From DASRAU01 sp035638075 (GTDB lineage Bacteria; Acidobacteriota; Polarisedimenticolia; Gp22-AA2), in the NCBI GenBank assembly GCA_035638075.1, contig DASRAU010000022.1:1-39942 (forward strand): 39,942 nt of DNA. The letters run 5' to 3'. Under the pieces are notes generated by a model. The model was not told the DNA's origin and ran no database searches. It was given only the letters and a program-made list of their open reading frames with translations. Of this stretch, positions 7,865 through 16,334 are shown one piece after another; position 1 is the first letter of the stretch, and each line of letters starts with the position of its first letter. The translations under genes and the position numbers were made by a program.

Positions 7865-9313
7865 ATGAAAACGACGCGACGCAGGTTCGTGCTCGGTTCG
7901 ATGGCCGCGGCGGGGGCCGGAGCCATCGCCGCCACGGGGGCCGGCAGCCTCGCCGAGGCGGCGGAGGCCGCCTCGAAGAAAAGCTCGGCCATCCCCGAGA
8001 TGCCGCCGCCCGCGCCGAGGCCGGGCTCCTCCGAAGCGCTGCTCGTCCCCAACCCGGATCACCCGAAGCCTTCGAAGATCGACCGGCTCGACCAGATGTG
8101 GCACCTGGGGCGCGTCAAGCTCCTCAAGCAGCGGCTCAACGAGGAGGGGCTCGCCGGGATCCTGCTGGCCGACCGCTGGAACATCATCTATTTCAGCGGG
8201 CTCTGGTTCACCTCGACCGAGCGGCCGTTCACCCTGTTCGTGCCGGCTTCATCCGACGCGCCGCCGACCTTCTTCCACCCGAGCCTCGACCGCGACCTCG
8301 TCGGCTCGTGGTGGATCAAGGACACCGAGTCGTACTTCGATTTCCTGCACGGCGAAGGGGCCTTCCCGAACCTCGGCAAGGTGCAGATGGGCGCGACCGT
8401 TGACCTGAACCGCTGGCTCCTGAAGGGGCTCAGGAAGCGCGGCCAGGGAGGCAAGCCGCTCGGGGTCGACTTCCCCATCACCGCCGAGTGGACCGGCGCG
8501 GTCGAGGAGATTCTTCCCGGGACGACGCTGCGCAAGGCGGGAGCCATCGGCGAGAAGATGCGGATGGTCAAGACACCGGAGGAGATCGCGCTGACGCAGC
8601 GCGCGATGAACTACTGGAGCCGCATCCACGCCTTCGCCCGCGACTACATCCTCGAGCACGGCACCGACGCCACCGACTTCGAGGTGCAGTCGGCCGCCGT
8701 CCGCTACGGCACCGACCTCATCCTGCGCGACATCAAGCGCGACGGGAAGCCGCACACCGCCGTCGGGGTGCAGGTGGACATCGGCGTGCGCACCGGCATC
8801 GGCACCGCCTACCCCCACCCGAATCAGTTCCACCACAACAGGATCAAGAAGGGGGACGCGCTCCAGGTCGCGGGCGTCGTGACCATCGGCGGCTGCGGCG
8901 GTGAGCTGTACCGCGGCTACCAGATCGAGCCGTGGACCAGCGAGCGCGAGAAGATGTGGCAGGTGCACACCAACTCGTGCCTCATCCAGGCCGAGGAGTC
9001 AGCCGCCGGCGTGACCTGCTCCCTGGTCGCGAAGAAGGTGCACGACTACCAGGTCAAGAACGGCATGCAGAAATTCATCTACCACCGCCCCGCCCACGGC
9101 CAGGGCTGGGAAGGCCACCAGCCGCCCTACATCTCCCTCGGCGACCACACCATGCTCGAGGAAGGGATGATGTTCAGCAACGAGCCGGGCCTGTACGCCC
9201 CCGACCTCGGGTTCGGGTACAACCACTCCGACGTCGTGCTCGTCGGGGCGAAGAAGGGAATGCAGCTCGGGAGCGTTCCGTACAGCAAGGAGTGGTGCAC
9301 GCTCAAAATCTAG
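7865..9313 (+). CDS. Tat-exported M24 (Xaa-Pro peptidase/creatinase-like) protein with altered metal site
   Basis: A 482-residue protein. Residues 5-7 are the twin arginine motif (RRRFVLG) followed by an Ala/Gly helix, so it is exported folded by the Tat system. Residues about 75-220 match the creatinase N-terminal domain (LAGILLADRWNIIYFSG) and 230-475 the pitta-bread catalytic fold. His411 (AHGQGWEGH) and Glu440 (SNEPGLY) of the metal site are kept. The other positions differ: the first Asp is Ala336, the second Asp is Glu347, and the last Glu is Ser455 with His454 beside it. Creatinase itself works without metal, so this may be a metal-free hydrolase rather than a dead enzyme. Start: ATG with a G8 tract four bases upstream. 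The hydrolase gene at 9340 follows 26 bases later and is probably co-transcribed. Confidence 0.82.
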   Translation: MKTTRRRFVLGSMAAAGAGAIAATGAGSLAEAAEAASKKSSAIPEMPPPAPRPGSSEALLVPNPDHPKPSKIDRLDQMWHLGRVKLLKQRLNEEGLAGILLADRWNIIYFSGLWFTSTERPFTLFVPASSDAPPTFFHPSLDRDLVGSWWIKDTESYFDFLHGEGAFPNLGKVQMGATVDLNRWLLKGLRKRGQGGKPLGVDFPITAEWTGAVEEILPGTTLRKAGAIGEKMRMVKTPEEIALTQRAMNYWSRIHAFARDYILEHGTDATDFEVQSAAVRYGTDLILRDIKRDGKPHTAVGVQVDIGVRTGIGTAYPHPNQFHHNRIKKGDALQVAGVVTIGGCGGELYRGYQIEPWTSEREKMWQVHTNSCLIQAEESAAGVTCSLVAKKVHDYQVKNGMQKFIYHRPAHGQGWEGHQPPYISLGDHTMLEEGMMFSNEPGLYAPDLGFGYNHSDVVLVGAKKGMQLGSVPYSKEWCTLKI

Positions 9314-9339
9314 GCGCCCCTCCGACGCTTCCCTTCCTG

Positions 9340-11214
9340 ATGGAGATGCTGCGCTTCAGGCTGACAACGGTTGCGGTCCTCGCAACGGCTCTGATCACCG
9401 GCCTGTCCTGTGCAGCGGATCATCCTTCGATCCCTCCGGGCACGGCAGAATCCGTGAATCGCGACACTCCAGGCGATACGCCGGCCCCGCTTCCCGAGCT
9501 CAACAACATCACCGTCGAGAACAACGTGGCCGTGCCGATGCGGGACGGCGTCGTGCTCCGGGCCGACGTCTACCGGCCGGCAGAGCCCGGTCACTACCCG
9601 GTCCTCATCATGCGCACGCCGTACGGCAAGGACGGCGTCATCGCGGACGGCTCCGAGCCGACGGTGCTGCGGGGCGCACGCGAGGGCTACGCGGTCGTGG
9701 TCCAGGACGTGCGCGGGCGCTATCACTCCGACGGCGACTTCAACCCGTACCGCAACGAGGGGAAGGACGGGTACGACACCATCGAGTGGGCGGCGGCGCA
9801 GCCGTGGAGCAACGGCAAGGTCGGCACGTTCGGGCTGTCGTACCCGGGGGCGGTGCAGTGGCTGGCGGCGATGGAAGCCCCGCCGCATCTCGTCTCCATG
9901 TCCCCGGCCATGACCTTCGCCACCGCGCGCCACTTCTTCTACTTCGGCGGCGCCTTCAACCACGACTGGATGCGCTGGATCCTGAACTACATCGCCCCGG
10001 AGGAGCGTCGCCGGCGCGGCCTCAAGGACGGCCCCCTCGACGAGAAGGAAGCCGAGGCGCTGTGGGCGAAGCGGAGGTGGGAGCTCGAGAAGTACCTGCC
10101 GACGGCGGGGCTCCCCGAGCTGAAGACACTCGCCCCCTGGTACGCCGACTGGCTCGAGCACCCGGACGACGGACCCGCCTGGGCCTTCGCCGACGTGACG
10201 TCCGCCTACCCCCGCATGAACGTGCCGGCGCTTAGCTTCTCCGCGTGGCACGACAGCAACTACGGTCCGCTGGGCGCGACGACGAACTTCACCGGCATGC
10301 GGGCGCACGCCGCCACGGCGGAAGCGCGCTCCGGCCAGCGCCTCGTCATGGGGCCGTGGGACCACGGCGACCCCGGCATCGCCGAAACCAAGGTCGGCGA
10401 GCTCGACTTCGGCGAGAACGCCCCCATCGACTACTACGGCCTCATCCTCCGCTGGCACGACCGCTGGCTCAAGGGGATGCGCAACGGCGTGGACGAGGGC
10501 CCGCCGATCCGCCTCTTCGTCATGGGCGAGAACGTCTGGCGCGACGAGAACGAATGGCCACTGCAGCGGGCGAAGGAGACGGCGTTCTACCTGCGCGCGC
10601 CGGGCGGCCGCCTGGCCGCGGAGGCGCCGCCCGCCAACGAGTCCGCCGACCAGTACGCCTACGATCCGAAAGACCCTGTCGTCATCGAGAACTTCGAGGT
10701 GATGGGGCCGCGCGACCGGTCGGGACTCGAGAAGCGCCGTGACCTGCTCGTCTACTCGACGCCACCGCTCGAGGAGGATGTCGAGGTCACGGGCCCGGTG
10801 TCGGTCCGCCTGTGGATCTCATCGAGCGCCGTGGACACCGACTTCATGGTGATGCTGCTCGACGTCTTCCCCGACGGCAAGGCGTACAACGTGATGCCGC
10901 TCGAGGCGGGCGTGCTGCGCGCCCGCTATCGCGAATCGCAGGCGGCGCCGAAGCCGCTGACGCCGGGGCAGCCGGTCGAGCTGGTCATCGGCGACATGGC
11001 GACGAGCAACCTGTTCCGCCGCGGCCACCGCATCCGCCTGCACGTCACCTCGAGCCGCTTCCCGGTCTTCGACCGCAACCTCAACACCGGCGAGCCGCCG
11101 GCGCACGCGACACGCATGGTGGTCGCGAACCAGGCCATCCTGCACGACGCCGCGCACCCGTCGCGGCTGATTCTTCCCATCGTGCCGCATCACTCGGTAG
11201 CTGGTCCGCGCTAA
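9340..11214 (+). CDS. CocE/NonD-family X-Pro dipeptidyl-peptidase-like hydrolase, exported
   Basis: A 624-residue serine hydrolase of the S15/CocE group. Residues 1-25 form a signal sequence ending GLSCA; the Cys could be lipidated, though the lipobox is weak. Residues 55-300 hold the N-terminal part of the alpha/beta-hydrolase fold with VPMRDGVVLRADVYRP, VVQDVRGRYHSDG and the nucleophile elbow GLSYPG (Ser167). The acid is probably in SFSAWHDSNYG and the base in MGPWDHGD. The last 230 residues form the C-terminal jelly-roll domain with the family ending around SNLFRRGHRIRLHVTSSRFP. Substrates in the family range from N-terminal X-Pro dipeptides to esters and beta-lactams, so substrate is open. 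The open frame extends back into the M24 gene; the ATG at 9340 was chosen because the signal peptide starts there. It follows the M24 gene closely, suggesting a shared role in periplasmic peptide or ester breakdown. Confidence 0.85.
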   Translation: MEMLRFRLTTVAVLATALITGLSCAADHPSIPPGTAESVNRDTPGDTPAPLPELNNITVENNVAVPMRDGVVLRADVYRPAEPGHYPVLIMRTPYGKDGVIADGSEPTVLRGAREGYAVVVQDVRGRYHSDGDFNPYRNEGKDGYDTIEWAAAQPWSNGKVGTFGLSYPGAVQWLAAMEAPPHLVSMSPAMTFATARHFFYFGGAFNHDWMRWILNYIAPEERRRRGLKDGPLDEKEAEALWAKRRWELEKYLPTAGLPELKTLAPWYADWLEHPDDGPAWAFADVTSAYPRMNVPALSFSAWHDSNYGPLGATTNFTGMRAHAATAEARSGQRLVMGPWDHGDPGIAETKVGELDFGENAPIDYYGLILRWHDRWLKGMRNGVDEGPPIRLFVMGENVWRDENEWPLQRAKETAFYLRAPGGRLAAEAPPANESADQYAYDPKDPVVIENFEVMGPRDRSGLEKRRDLLVYSTPPLEEDVEVTGPVSVRLWISSSAVDTDFMVMLLDVFPDGKAYNVMPLEAGVLRARYRESQAAPKPLTPGQPVELVIGDMATSNLFRRGHRIRLHVTSSRFPVFDRNLNTGEPPAHATRMVVANQAILHDAAHPSRLILPIVPHHSVAGPR

Positions 11215-11236
11215 GGCTTACGGTGCCAGGACTCGC

Positions 11237-12976
11237 CTAGCCGGTTGCACCGCCTGACACAGAGCCAGGCTGCGGTTCTGCGTAAGCCGGAGGTCCGAGC
11301 ACGGGACTGAAATCGTTCCGGATCTTCCAAATCGTCTCCGGGTCCAGATCGATCTGAATCGGCTTTTCCGGCTTCAGTCCATCGTGGATCACGACTGAGA
11401 CGTGAGAGGTTTCCTTCACGTCCTTGAGGAATTCGATGCCGAACGTGTACACGCCAGCAAAGGCTTCATCGTTCGCGAAGCCGTTCGCCGAAGCGAACTT
11501 GGCCGACCGTGTGAATCGATTCTTGCGGATCGGAGTCACGCTCTTTCCATCGACAAGCAGCTCAGCCTTGTCGAAATCGCTCTTGTAGCGGTAGTGTAGA
11601 ACGCTGGAGTCCCCCACCATCATTGCCCCGAAGATCGAGCCTCCCGTCGCCTTGAGCCGCGGGAGCATGTAGACCTCAACAACAGGCCGAAACTCACCGA
11701 GAGAAGAGCGCCATGTCCTGAGGTTGGTGTACGGATCGGCATCTGGGTTGTCCGCCACAGCCTCTGCATGCTTCTGCTTCTTCGCCCGATTCTGAACCCT
11801 TTCCACTTCTTCCTTGGTTTCGAGGTAGTACTTCAAAGCAGGTGTCATGACCTGAACGTCGAATGTCGACCGGCGCGCGCTGTAGTCGTTGGGGTCGACG
11901 ACATGGTCTGTTAACTGTTTCTTCAGGTCAGCAAGAGGGAACTCTCCCGCCGGGACGGCAGGCAAGGGATCCGCCGATGGCGGCGTCTTGCTCTGTGCCA
12001 TCTCGCGCGCCTTCTGAATCAACGGCTCTGCAACCTCGATCCTCACGATGCCCGAGACACCCCCACCGGTGGGATCAAGATCCTTGAAGGTCGTGATGCC
12101 GATGACAACGCCTGATCCATTCAGCAGCGGGCCACCGGAATTACCGTGGTTGATATTGACGTCGGAGAGAATGACGCCTTCATCGACTTTGCTCACGATT
12201 CCCTTGGTGATGATCTTGTCCTGATTCAGCGGACTCCCGATAGCGATGACCGGGTCCCCCACGCGGACGGGCTGCGCGTCTTTCAGCGCGTATCGCAAAG
12301 TCACGGCTTCCGGGAATGCGCCGGGGTTGTAACGCAAGACGGCAATATCGTGAGCACTGTCCACCACCATCACGTCGGCGAGGAATCTGTGGGCAGGGTC
12401 GAAAGCGGCGATCATCTCTCTCGATTGCTCGACGACGTGCGCGTTGGTGACGACGAGCCCCATTGGATCCACGACAAAGCCGGACCCATGCCCCGTCTCC
12501 GACTCTACGGTCAGGACACCGTCTCTTGAGCTGTTGAAGACCTGACCTTCGGTCGTCAAGGGCGCGCTGGGTTCAGTGGGCGCCGACACTGGAGAGGCGT
12601 TGTCGTTGCTCAGTTCGAGGAGGATCTCTGTTGCCTTGCCATCGATGGCAAGAGGGACATCCCATGAATACATTCGGCCCTCGAAGGAGACCGGCTCGGA
12701 CACCACCACCCGATAGGAACCTGGTGAGAGCTGAGCCTCGACCCGTCCCTCCAGATTGGTAACGAGCCTGACCTCAGGAGAGGCCCCGGGCGGAGACGAC
12801 TGAACGACAACTGCTTTTCGTGGAACCGGTCGAAGTAACAAGTCCTGCATCACCAGTGCGATCCGGATTTCGATTCGAACAGTTCGTAGTTGGTCCTCTG
12901 AACTGATCGCCGGCCTGGCAAGGAGACCGAACAGGAGCACGGACACGATCGGGATGACTTTCCATCGGCTGCCCAT
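11237..12976 (-). CDS. Exported trypsin-like (S1C/HtrA-type) serine protease with unique C-terminal region
   Basis: A 579-residue protein. Residues 1-26 are a signal peptide (cleavage near AISS). Residues 52-120 look like a small beta-sandwich of the carboxypeptidase-regulatory type (NLEGRVEAQLSPGSYRVVV). Residues 150-330 are a trypsin-like protease with all three catalytic residues: His180 (TNAHVV), Asp210 (HDIAVLR) and Ser280 (GNSGGPL). There is no PDZ domain; instead about 240 residues without a recognised family follow. Codon and base use are visibly more AT-rich than in neighbouring genes, and the promoter is a near-consensus sigma-70 site, both unusual here and consistent with acquisition by transfer. 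The ATG at 12976 has AGGGGGGAT four bases upstream. It is convergent with the hydrolase gene, the stops being 22 bases apart. Confidence 0.85.
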   Translation of the reverse strand: MGSRWKVIPIVSVLLFGLLARPAISSEDQLRTVRIEIRIALVMQDLLLRPVPRKAVVVQSSPPGASPEVRLVTNLEGRVEAQLSPGSYRVVVSEPVSFEGRMYSWDVPLAIDGKATEILLELSNDNASPVSAPTEPSAPLTTEGQVFNSSRDGVLTVESETGHGSGFVVDPMGLVVTNAHVVEQSREMIAAFDPAHRFLADVMVVDSAHDIAVLRYNPGAFPEAVTLRYALKDAQPVRVGDPVIAIGSPLNQDKIITKGIVSKVDEGVILSDVNINHGNSGGPLLNGSGVVIGITTFKDLDPTGGGVSGIVRIEVAEPLIQKAREMAQSKTPPSADPLPAVPAGEFPLADLKKQLTDHVVDPNDYSARRSTFDVQVMTPALKYYLETKEEVERVQNRAKKQKHAEAVADNPDADPYTNLRTWRSSLGEFRPVVEVYMLPRLKATGGSIFGAMMVGDSSVLHYRYKSDFDKAELLVDGKSVTPIRKNRFTRSAKFASANGFANDEAFAGVYTFGIEFLKDVKETSHVSVVIHDGLKPEKPIQIDLDPETIWKIRNDFSPVLGPPAYAEPQPGSVSGGATG

Positions 12977-13020
12977 CGAGATCCCCCCTGGTTTCAGAAA
13001 GACGAGGCGGCGTTTCCAGT

Positions 13021-13050
13021 TTTATATCGCGCAGCGATTTTTTCTGTCAA
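13021..13050 (-). promoter_or_regulatory. Near-consensus sigma-70 promoter of the protease gene
   Basis: On the minus strand TTGACA (13050-13045) is followed after 18 bases by TATAAA (13026-13021). Transcription is expected to start near 13014, giving a leader of about 37 bases with a good Shine-Dalgarno sequence before the ATG at 12976. Confidence 0.7.
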
Positions 13051-13087
13051 CGAGCGCCACGAACGGCTGGGGGAGCGGAAGGTTATG

Positions 13088-13133
13088 GATGCCCGGATGA
13101 GACCGGCCGAGTTGGCGTCGTCATCCGGGCATC
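13088..13133. repeat. Hairpin 1: perfect 13-base inverted repeat
   Basis: Arms GATGCCCGGATGA (13088-13100) and its exact reverse complement (13121-13133) enclose 20 bases. The core is shared with two other hairpins in the same non-coding region. Confidence 0.75.
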
Positions 13134-13242
13134 AGGGCTCGACGGGGGCTGACCAGGGGTCGGTCAGGTTTTGTCGAGATCCCTTGGTGGGGAATTAGTA
13201 CCACTGCAGGACCGCGCGTGGCAAGGTCTCCCCGGATGCTGC

Positions 13243-13287
13243 GATGCCCGGACACGCTCGGCGGGGAGCCAATCGTGCCCGGGCATC
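13243..13287. repeat. Hairpin 2: 9-base inverted repeat of the same family
   Basis: GATGCCCGG (13243-13251) pairs with CCGGGCATC (13279-13287) across 27 bases. The bases after the right arm (AAGGCT) resemble those after hairpin 1 (AGGGCT), suggesting copies of one element. Confidence 0.6.
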
Positions 13288-13516
13288 AAGGCTTGATCAG
13301 AACGGGATAGGGGGGTTCGGGGGTTCCGTCCTGATCGCAAGCAACTTCAAGCCCACCTAAATACGCACAGCGACCTTTCCGAACAATACGAAAATCTACG
13401 CAGAGACCCCGCAAAAGTGTGGACGTTTCGGTGGAAACCCTTGGCAACCGGGCATTTGCGGCCTGTGGATGGCCTCGTGGCCGCAATGGGATTTCCGCTT
13501 GTCAGAGGCGGAAGGG

Positions 13517-13554
13517 CCCGGATGCCGGCGGCCGAGAAGATGCCGGCATCCGGG
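13517..13554. repeat. Hairpin 3: perfect 13-base inverted repeat
   Basis: CCCGGATGCCGGC (13517-13529) and its exact reverse complement (13542-13554) enclose 12 bases. It shares CCCGGATG and GCATC with hairpins 1 and 2. Confidence 0.7.
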
Positions 13555-13773
13555 TGGTGTGGACGACCGGGGGGTCAGGGGGACACGGCCCGGTCGATGT
13601 TCGCCGCGGCTGCAGCCGCCGCTTCAGGACGGCGGGCCTGCAAGCCACTGTGAAGCTGGCCGAACTCTAGGCTCGACGCGACGAGCGCGACAATTGGGGA
13701 AACACCCGAGAGCACGAACGGACCTGGGGATCGAAACCGGCCCCGGGATCGTCGCGCCGGAACCCGGCGCGCG

Positions 13774-14517
13774 CTATTTCGAGCGGGAGAAGAGGCGCTT
13801 GAGGGGGTCGAAGAAGCGGTCCACCACCCGCTCCTTGAGCGGGATGATGGCGTTGTCGGTGATGGTGATGTGCTCGGGGCAGACCTTGGTGCAGCACTTG
13901 GTGATGTTGCACAGGCCGATGCCGTCACGCTCGCGCAGCTCGCTCACGCGATCCTCCGTGTCGAGCGGGTGCATCTCGAGGGCCGCAGCGTAGACCAGGA
14001 AGCGCGGGCCGATGAACTGCTCGTGCATGTGGTGGTCGCGCAGGACGTGGCAGACGTCCTGGCACAGGAAGCACTCGATGCACTTGCGGAATTCCTGCAC
14101 GCGATCGACGTCGGCCTGCGCCATGCGCCACGTGCCGTCGGGCGCGTCGGGCGGACGCGGCTTGAACTTCTTGATCGCCTTCTTGACCCGGTAGTTCCAC
14201 GACACGTCGGTGACGAGATCGCGGATGGATGGGAAGGCCTTCATCGGCTCGACGGTCACCGGCTGATCGAGCGGAATGCTGTCGAGCCGCGTCATGCACA
14301 TCAGGCGCGGCTTGCCGTTGATCTCGGCCGAGCACGAGCCGCACTTCCCCGCCTTGCAGTTCCAGCGCACCGCGAGGTCGTTCGCCTGCTTCGCCTGGAT
14401 GTCGAGCACCGCGTCGAGGACGACCCAGCCTTCGCCCGCCTCGCAGGGATAGTCCTTGAAGCCGCCGCCAGACGCCGAGCCGCGCCAGATCCGGAACAGA
14501 GCCCTCGTCCCGCTCAC
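13774..14517 (-). CDS. sdhB: Succinate dehydrogenase/fumarate reductase iron-sulfur subunit
   Basis: A 247-residue iron-sulfur protein that carries electrons from the flavin of SdhA to the membrane subunit. The [2Fe-2S] ligands are Cys54, Cys59, Cys62 and Cys74 (CKAGKCGSC plus RLMC). The second cluster lies in CIECFLCQDVC (Cys146, 149, 152) and the third is bound by Cys203, Cys208/209 and Cys213 (CNITKCCTKVCP), with Cys156 and Cys213 completing the crossed pattern usual for these ferredoxin-like domains. The start is GTG at 14517, overlapping the sdhA stop as GTGA; the open frame continues upstream only as a shadow of sdhA. It is the last gene of sdhC-sdhA-sdhB. Confidence 0.93.
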   Translation of the reverse strand: MSGTRALFRIWRGSASGGGFKDYPCEAGEGWVVLDAVLDIQAKQANDLAVRWNCKAGKCGSCSAEINGKPRLMCMTRLDSIPLDQPVTVEPMKAFPSIRDLVTDVSWNYRVKKAIKKFKPRPPDAPDGTWRMAQADVDRVQEFRKCIECFLCQDVCHVLRDHHMHEQFIGPRFLVYAAALEMHPLDTEDRVSELRERDGIGLCNITKCCTKVCPEHITITDNAIIPLKERVVDRFFDPLKRLFSRSK

Positions 14518-16334
14518 TTGTTGTCCTCGACGATCTGCTTCAGCTCGGGGGGCATCGGCGCCAGCGGCTGGCGCACCAGCTCCATCCCGCCGTCGGGCTG
14601 CTTGCGGATGACGATGTTGAAGGTGGCGCAGGCCGGATCCTTGTCGGGATGGTCGTCGCGGAAGTGTCCGCCCCGGCTTTCCTTCCGCTCGATGGCCGAG
14701 CGGGTGATCGCCTCGCTGACCGTGAGCAGGTTGCCGAGATCGAGCGACGCGTGCCAGCCCGGGTTGTACTCGCGGTTGCCGGGGGCGGCGACCTTCTTCG
14801 CCCGCTGCCACAGCCCGCCGATGGCGCCGAGCGCCTTTTTCATTTCTTCTTCGCGCCGCACGATGCCGACGAGGTCCTGCATCGTGTCCTGCAGCTCGTG
14901 CTGCACGGCGTAGGGACCCTCGCCGCCTTGGCCCTGGCGCTCGAGCGGCTCCAGCGCCCGGCGCTCGGCCTCCTGCGCCTGGGCGGCGTCGATCTGCGGG
15001 GCGCGTGCGCCCTCGCCCCTGGCGAACTTCGCGGCGTACTCCCCCGCCCGCTTGCCGAAGACCAGCAGGTCGGAGAGCGAGTTGCCGCCGAGCCGGTTGG
15101 CGCCGTTGATCCCGGCGGCGCACTCGCCGGCGGCAAAGAGGCCGGGCACGCGCGACATCTGCGAATCGCCGTCCACGCGCACGCCGCCCATGATGTAGTG
15201 CGTCGTCGGGCCGACCTCCATCGGGGTCGTGGTGATGTCGAGGCCGGCCAGCTCCTTGAACTGGTGGTACATGCTCGGGAGCTTCTTCCTGATGTGCTCC
15301 GGCGCGTTCGGGATGTGCTTCTTGATCCAGGCGATGTCGAGGTAGACGCCACCGTGCTCGGAGCCGCGTCCCGCCTTCACCTCGCGCATGATGCAGCGCG
15401 ACACGTGGTCGCGGGTCAAAAGCTCCGGCGGCCGGCGGCAGGACTTGTCCCCCTGCGTGTAGCGCCAGCCTTCGTCCTCGTTGTCGGCGGTCGAGGAGCG
15501 GTAGTTGTCCGGGATGTCGTCGAACATGAACCGCTTGCCCTGCTTGTTGAGCAGGACCCCGCCCTCGCCACGCACCCCTTCGGTCACGAGGATGCCGCGC
15601 ACGCTCGGCGGCCACACCATGCCGGTCGGGTGGAACTGGACGAACTCCATGTCCATCAGCTCGGCCCCGGCGTGGTACGCGAGGGCGTGCCCGTCGCCGG
15701 TGTACTCCCAGGAATTGGAGGTGATCCGGTAGGCGCGGCCGACGCCGCCGGTGGCCAGCACGATGGCCTTCGCCTTGAACAGGCGGAAGCGCCCGCGCTC
15801 GCGGTCGTAGGCGAAGGCGCCGGCGACCCGTGGGCCGTCCTTGAGCAGGGCGATCGTGGTGACCTCCATGTGCACGTCGATCCCCTGGTGGATGCCGTGG
15901 TCCTGGAGCGTGCGGATGATCTCGAGACCGGTGCGATCGCCGACGTGCGCCAGCCGCGGGTACTTGTGCCCGCCGAAGTTGCGCTGCAGGATGCGGCCGT
16001 CCTTCGTGCGGTCGAAGACCGCCCCCCACGCTTCCAGCTCGCGGACGCGCGCCGGGGCTTCCCTGGCGTGCAGCTCGGCCATGCGCCAGTTGTTGACGTA
16101 CTGGCCGCCGCGCATGGTGTCGGCGAAGTGGACTTTCCACGAGTCGCGGTCGTCCACGTTCGCGAGCGCCGCCGCCACGCCGCCTTCGGCCATGACGGTG
16201 TGCGCCTTGCCGAGAAGCGACTTGCAGACGAGGCCGACCTTGCACCCCGAGGCCGACGCCTCGATGGCGGCACGCAGCCCCGCGCCGCCGGCGCCGATCA
16301 CCAGGACGTCGTGCTCGTATGTTTCGTAGCTCAC
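14514..16334 (-). CDS. sdhA: Succinate dehydrogenase/fumarate reductase flavoprotein subunit
   Basis: A 606-residue flavoprotein that oxidises succinate to fumarate (or the reverse). The N-terminus carries the dinucleotide-binding GAGGAG loop, followed by the covalent FAD site HTVMAEGG. The substrate-site pieces FVQFHPTGM and TEGVRGEGGVL (catalytic Arg) and the second FAD contact GANRLGGNSLSDLLVFGKRAG are all present. The start is GTG at 16334, overlapping the sdhC stop as GTGA. Size and motifs agree with the Sdh1-type enzymes found in Mycobacterium and several environmental phyla, where gene order is also membrane subunit, flavoprotein, iron-sulfur protein. Confidence 0.94.
   Translation of the reverse strand: MSYETYEHDVLVIGAGGAGLRAAIEASASGCKVGLVCKSLLGKAHTVMAEGGVAAALANVDDRDSWKVHFADTMRGGQYVNNWRMAELHAREAPARVRELEAWGAVFDRTKDGRILQRNFGGHKYPRLAHVGDRTGLEIIRTLQDHGIHQGIDVHMEVTTIALLKDGPRVAGAFAYDRERGRFRLFKAKAIVLATGGVGRAYRITSNSWEYTGDGHALAYHAGAELMDMEFVQFHPTGMVWPPSVRGILVTEGVRGEGGVLLNKQGKRFMFDDIPDNYRSSTADNEDEGWRYTQGDKSCRRPPELLTRDHVSRCIMREVKAGRGSEHGGVYLDIAWIKKHIPNAPEHIRKKLPSMYHQFKELAGLDITTTPMEVGPTTHYIMGGVRVDGDSQMSRVPGLFAAGECAAGINGANRLGGNSLSDLLVFGKRAGEYAAKFARGEGARAPQIDAAQAQEAERRALEPLERQGQGGEGPYAVQHELQDTMQDLVGIVRREEEMKKALGAIGGLWQRAKKVAAPGNREYNPGWHASLDLGNLLTVSEAITRSAIERKESRGGHFRDDHPDKDPACATFNIVIRKQPDGGMELVRQPLAPMPPELKQIVEDNK

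Larger units (their letters stand above)
12977..13773. other. Non-coding region of about 800 bases
   Basis: No convincing gene is present between the protease start and the sdhB stop. The region is more AT-rich than the rest of the window in parts (about 13300-13440). It holds the protease promoter and three hairpins that share a CCGGGCATC/GATGCCCGG core. Short open frames here (for example 13286-13486, minus) have no start signal or recognisable product. Confidence 0.6.

Noticed and set aside
13286..13486. 66-residue minus-strand frame in the non-coding region
   Set aside because: No ribosome binding site, no recognisable family, and it overlaps a region without coding character.
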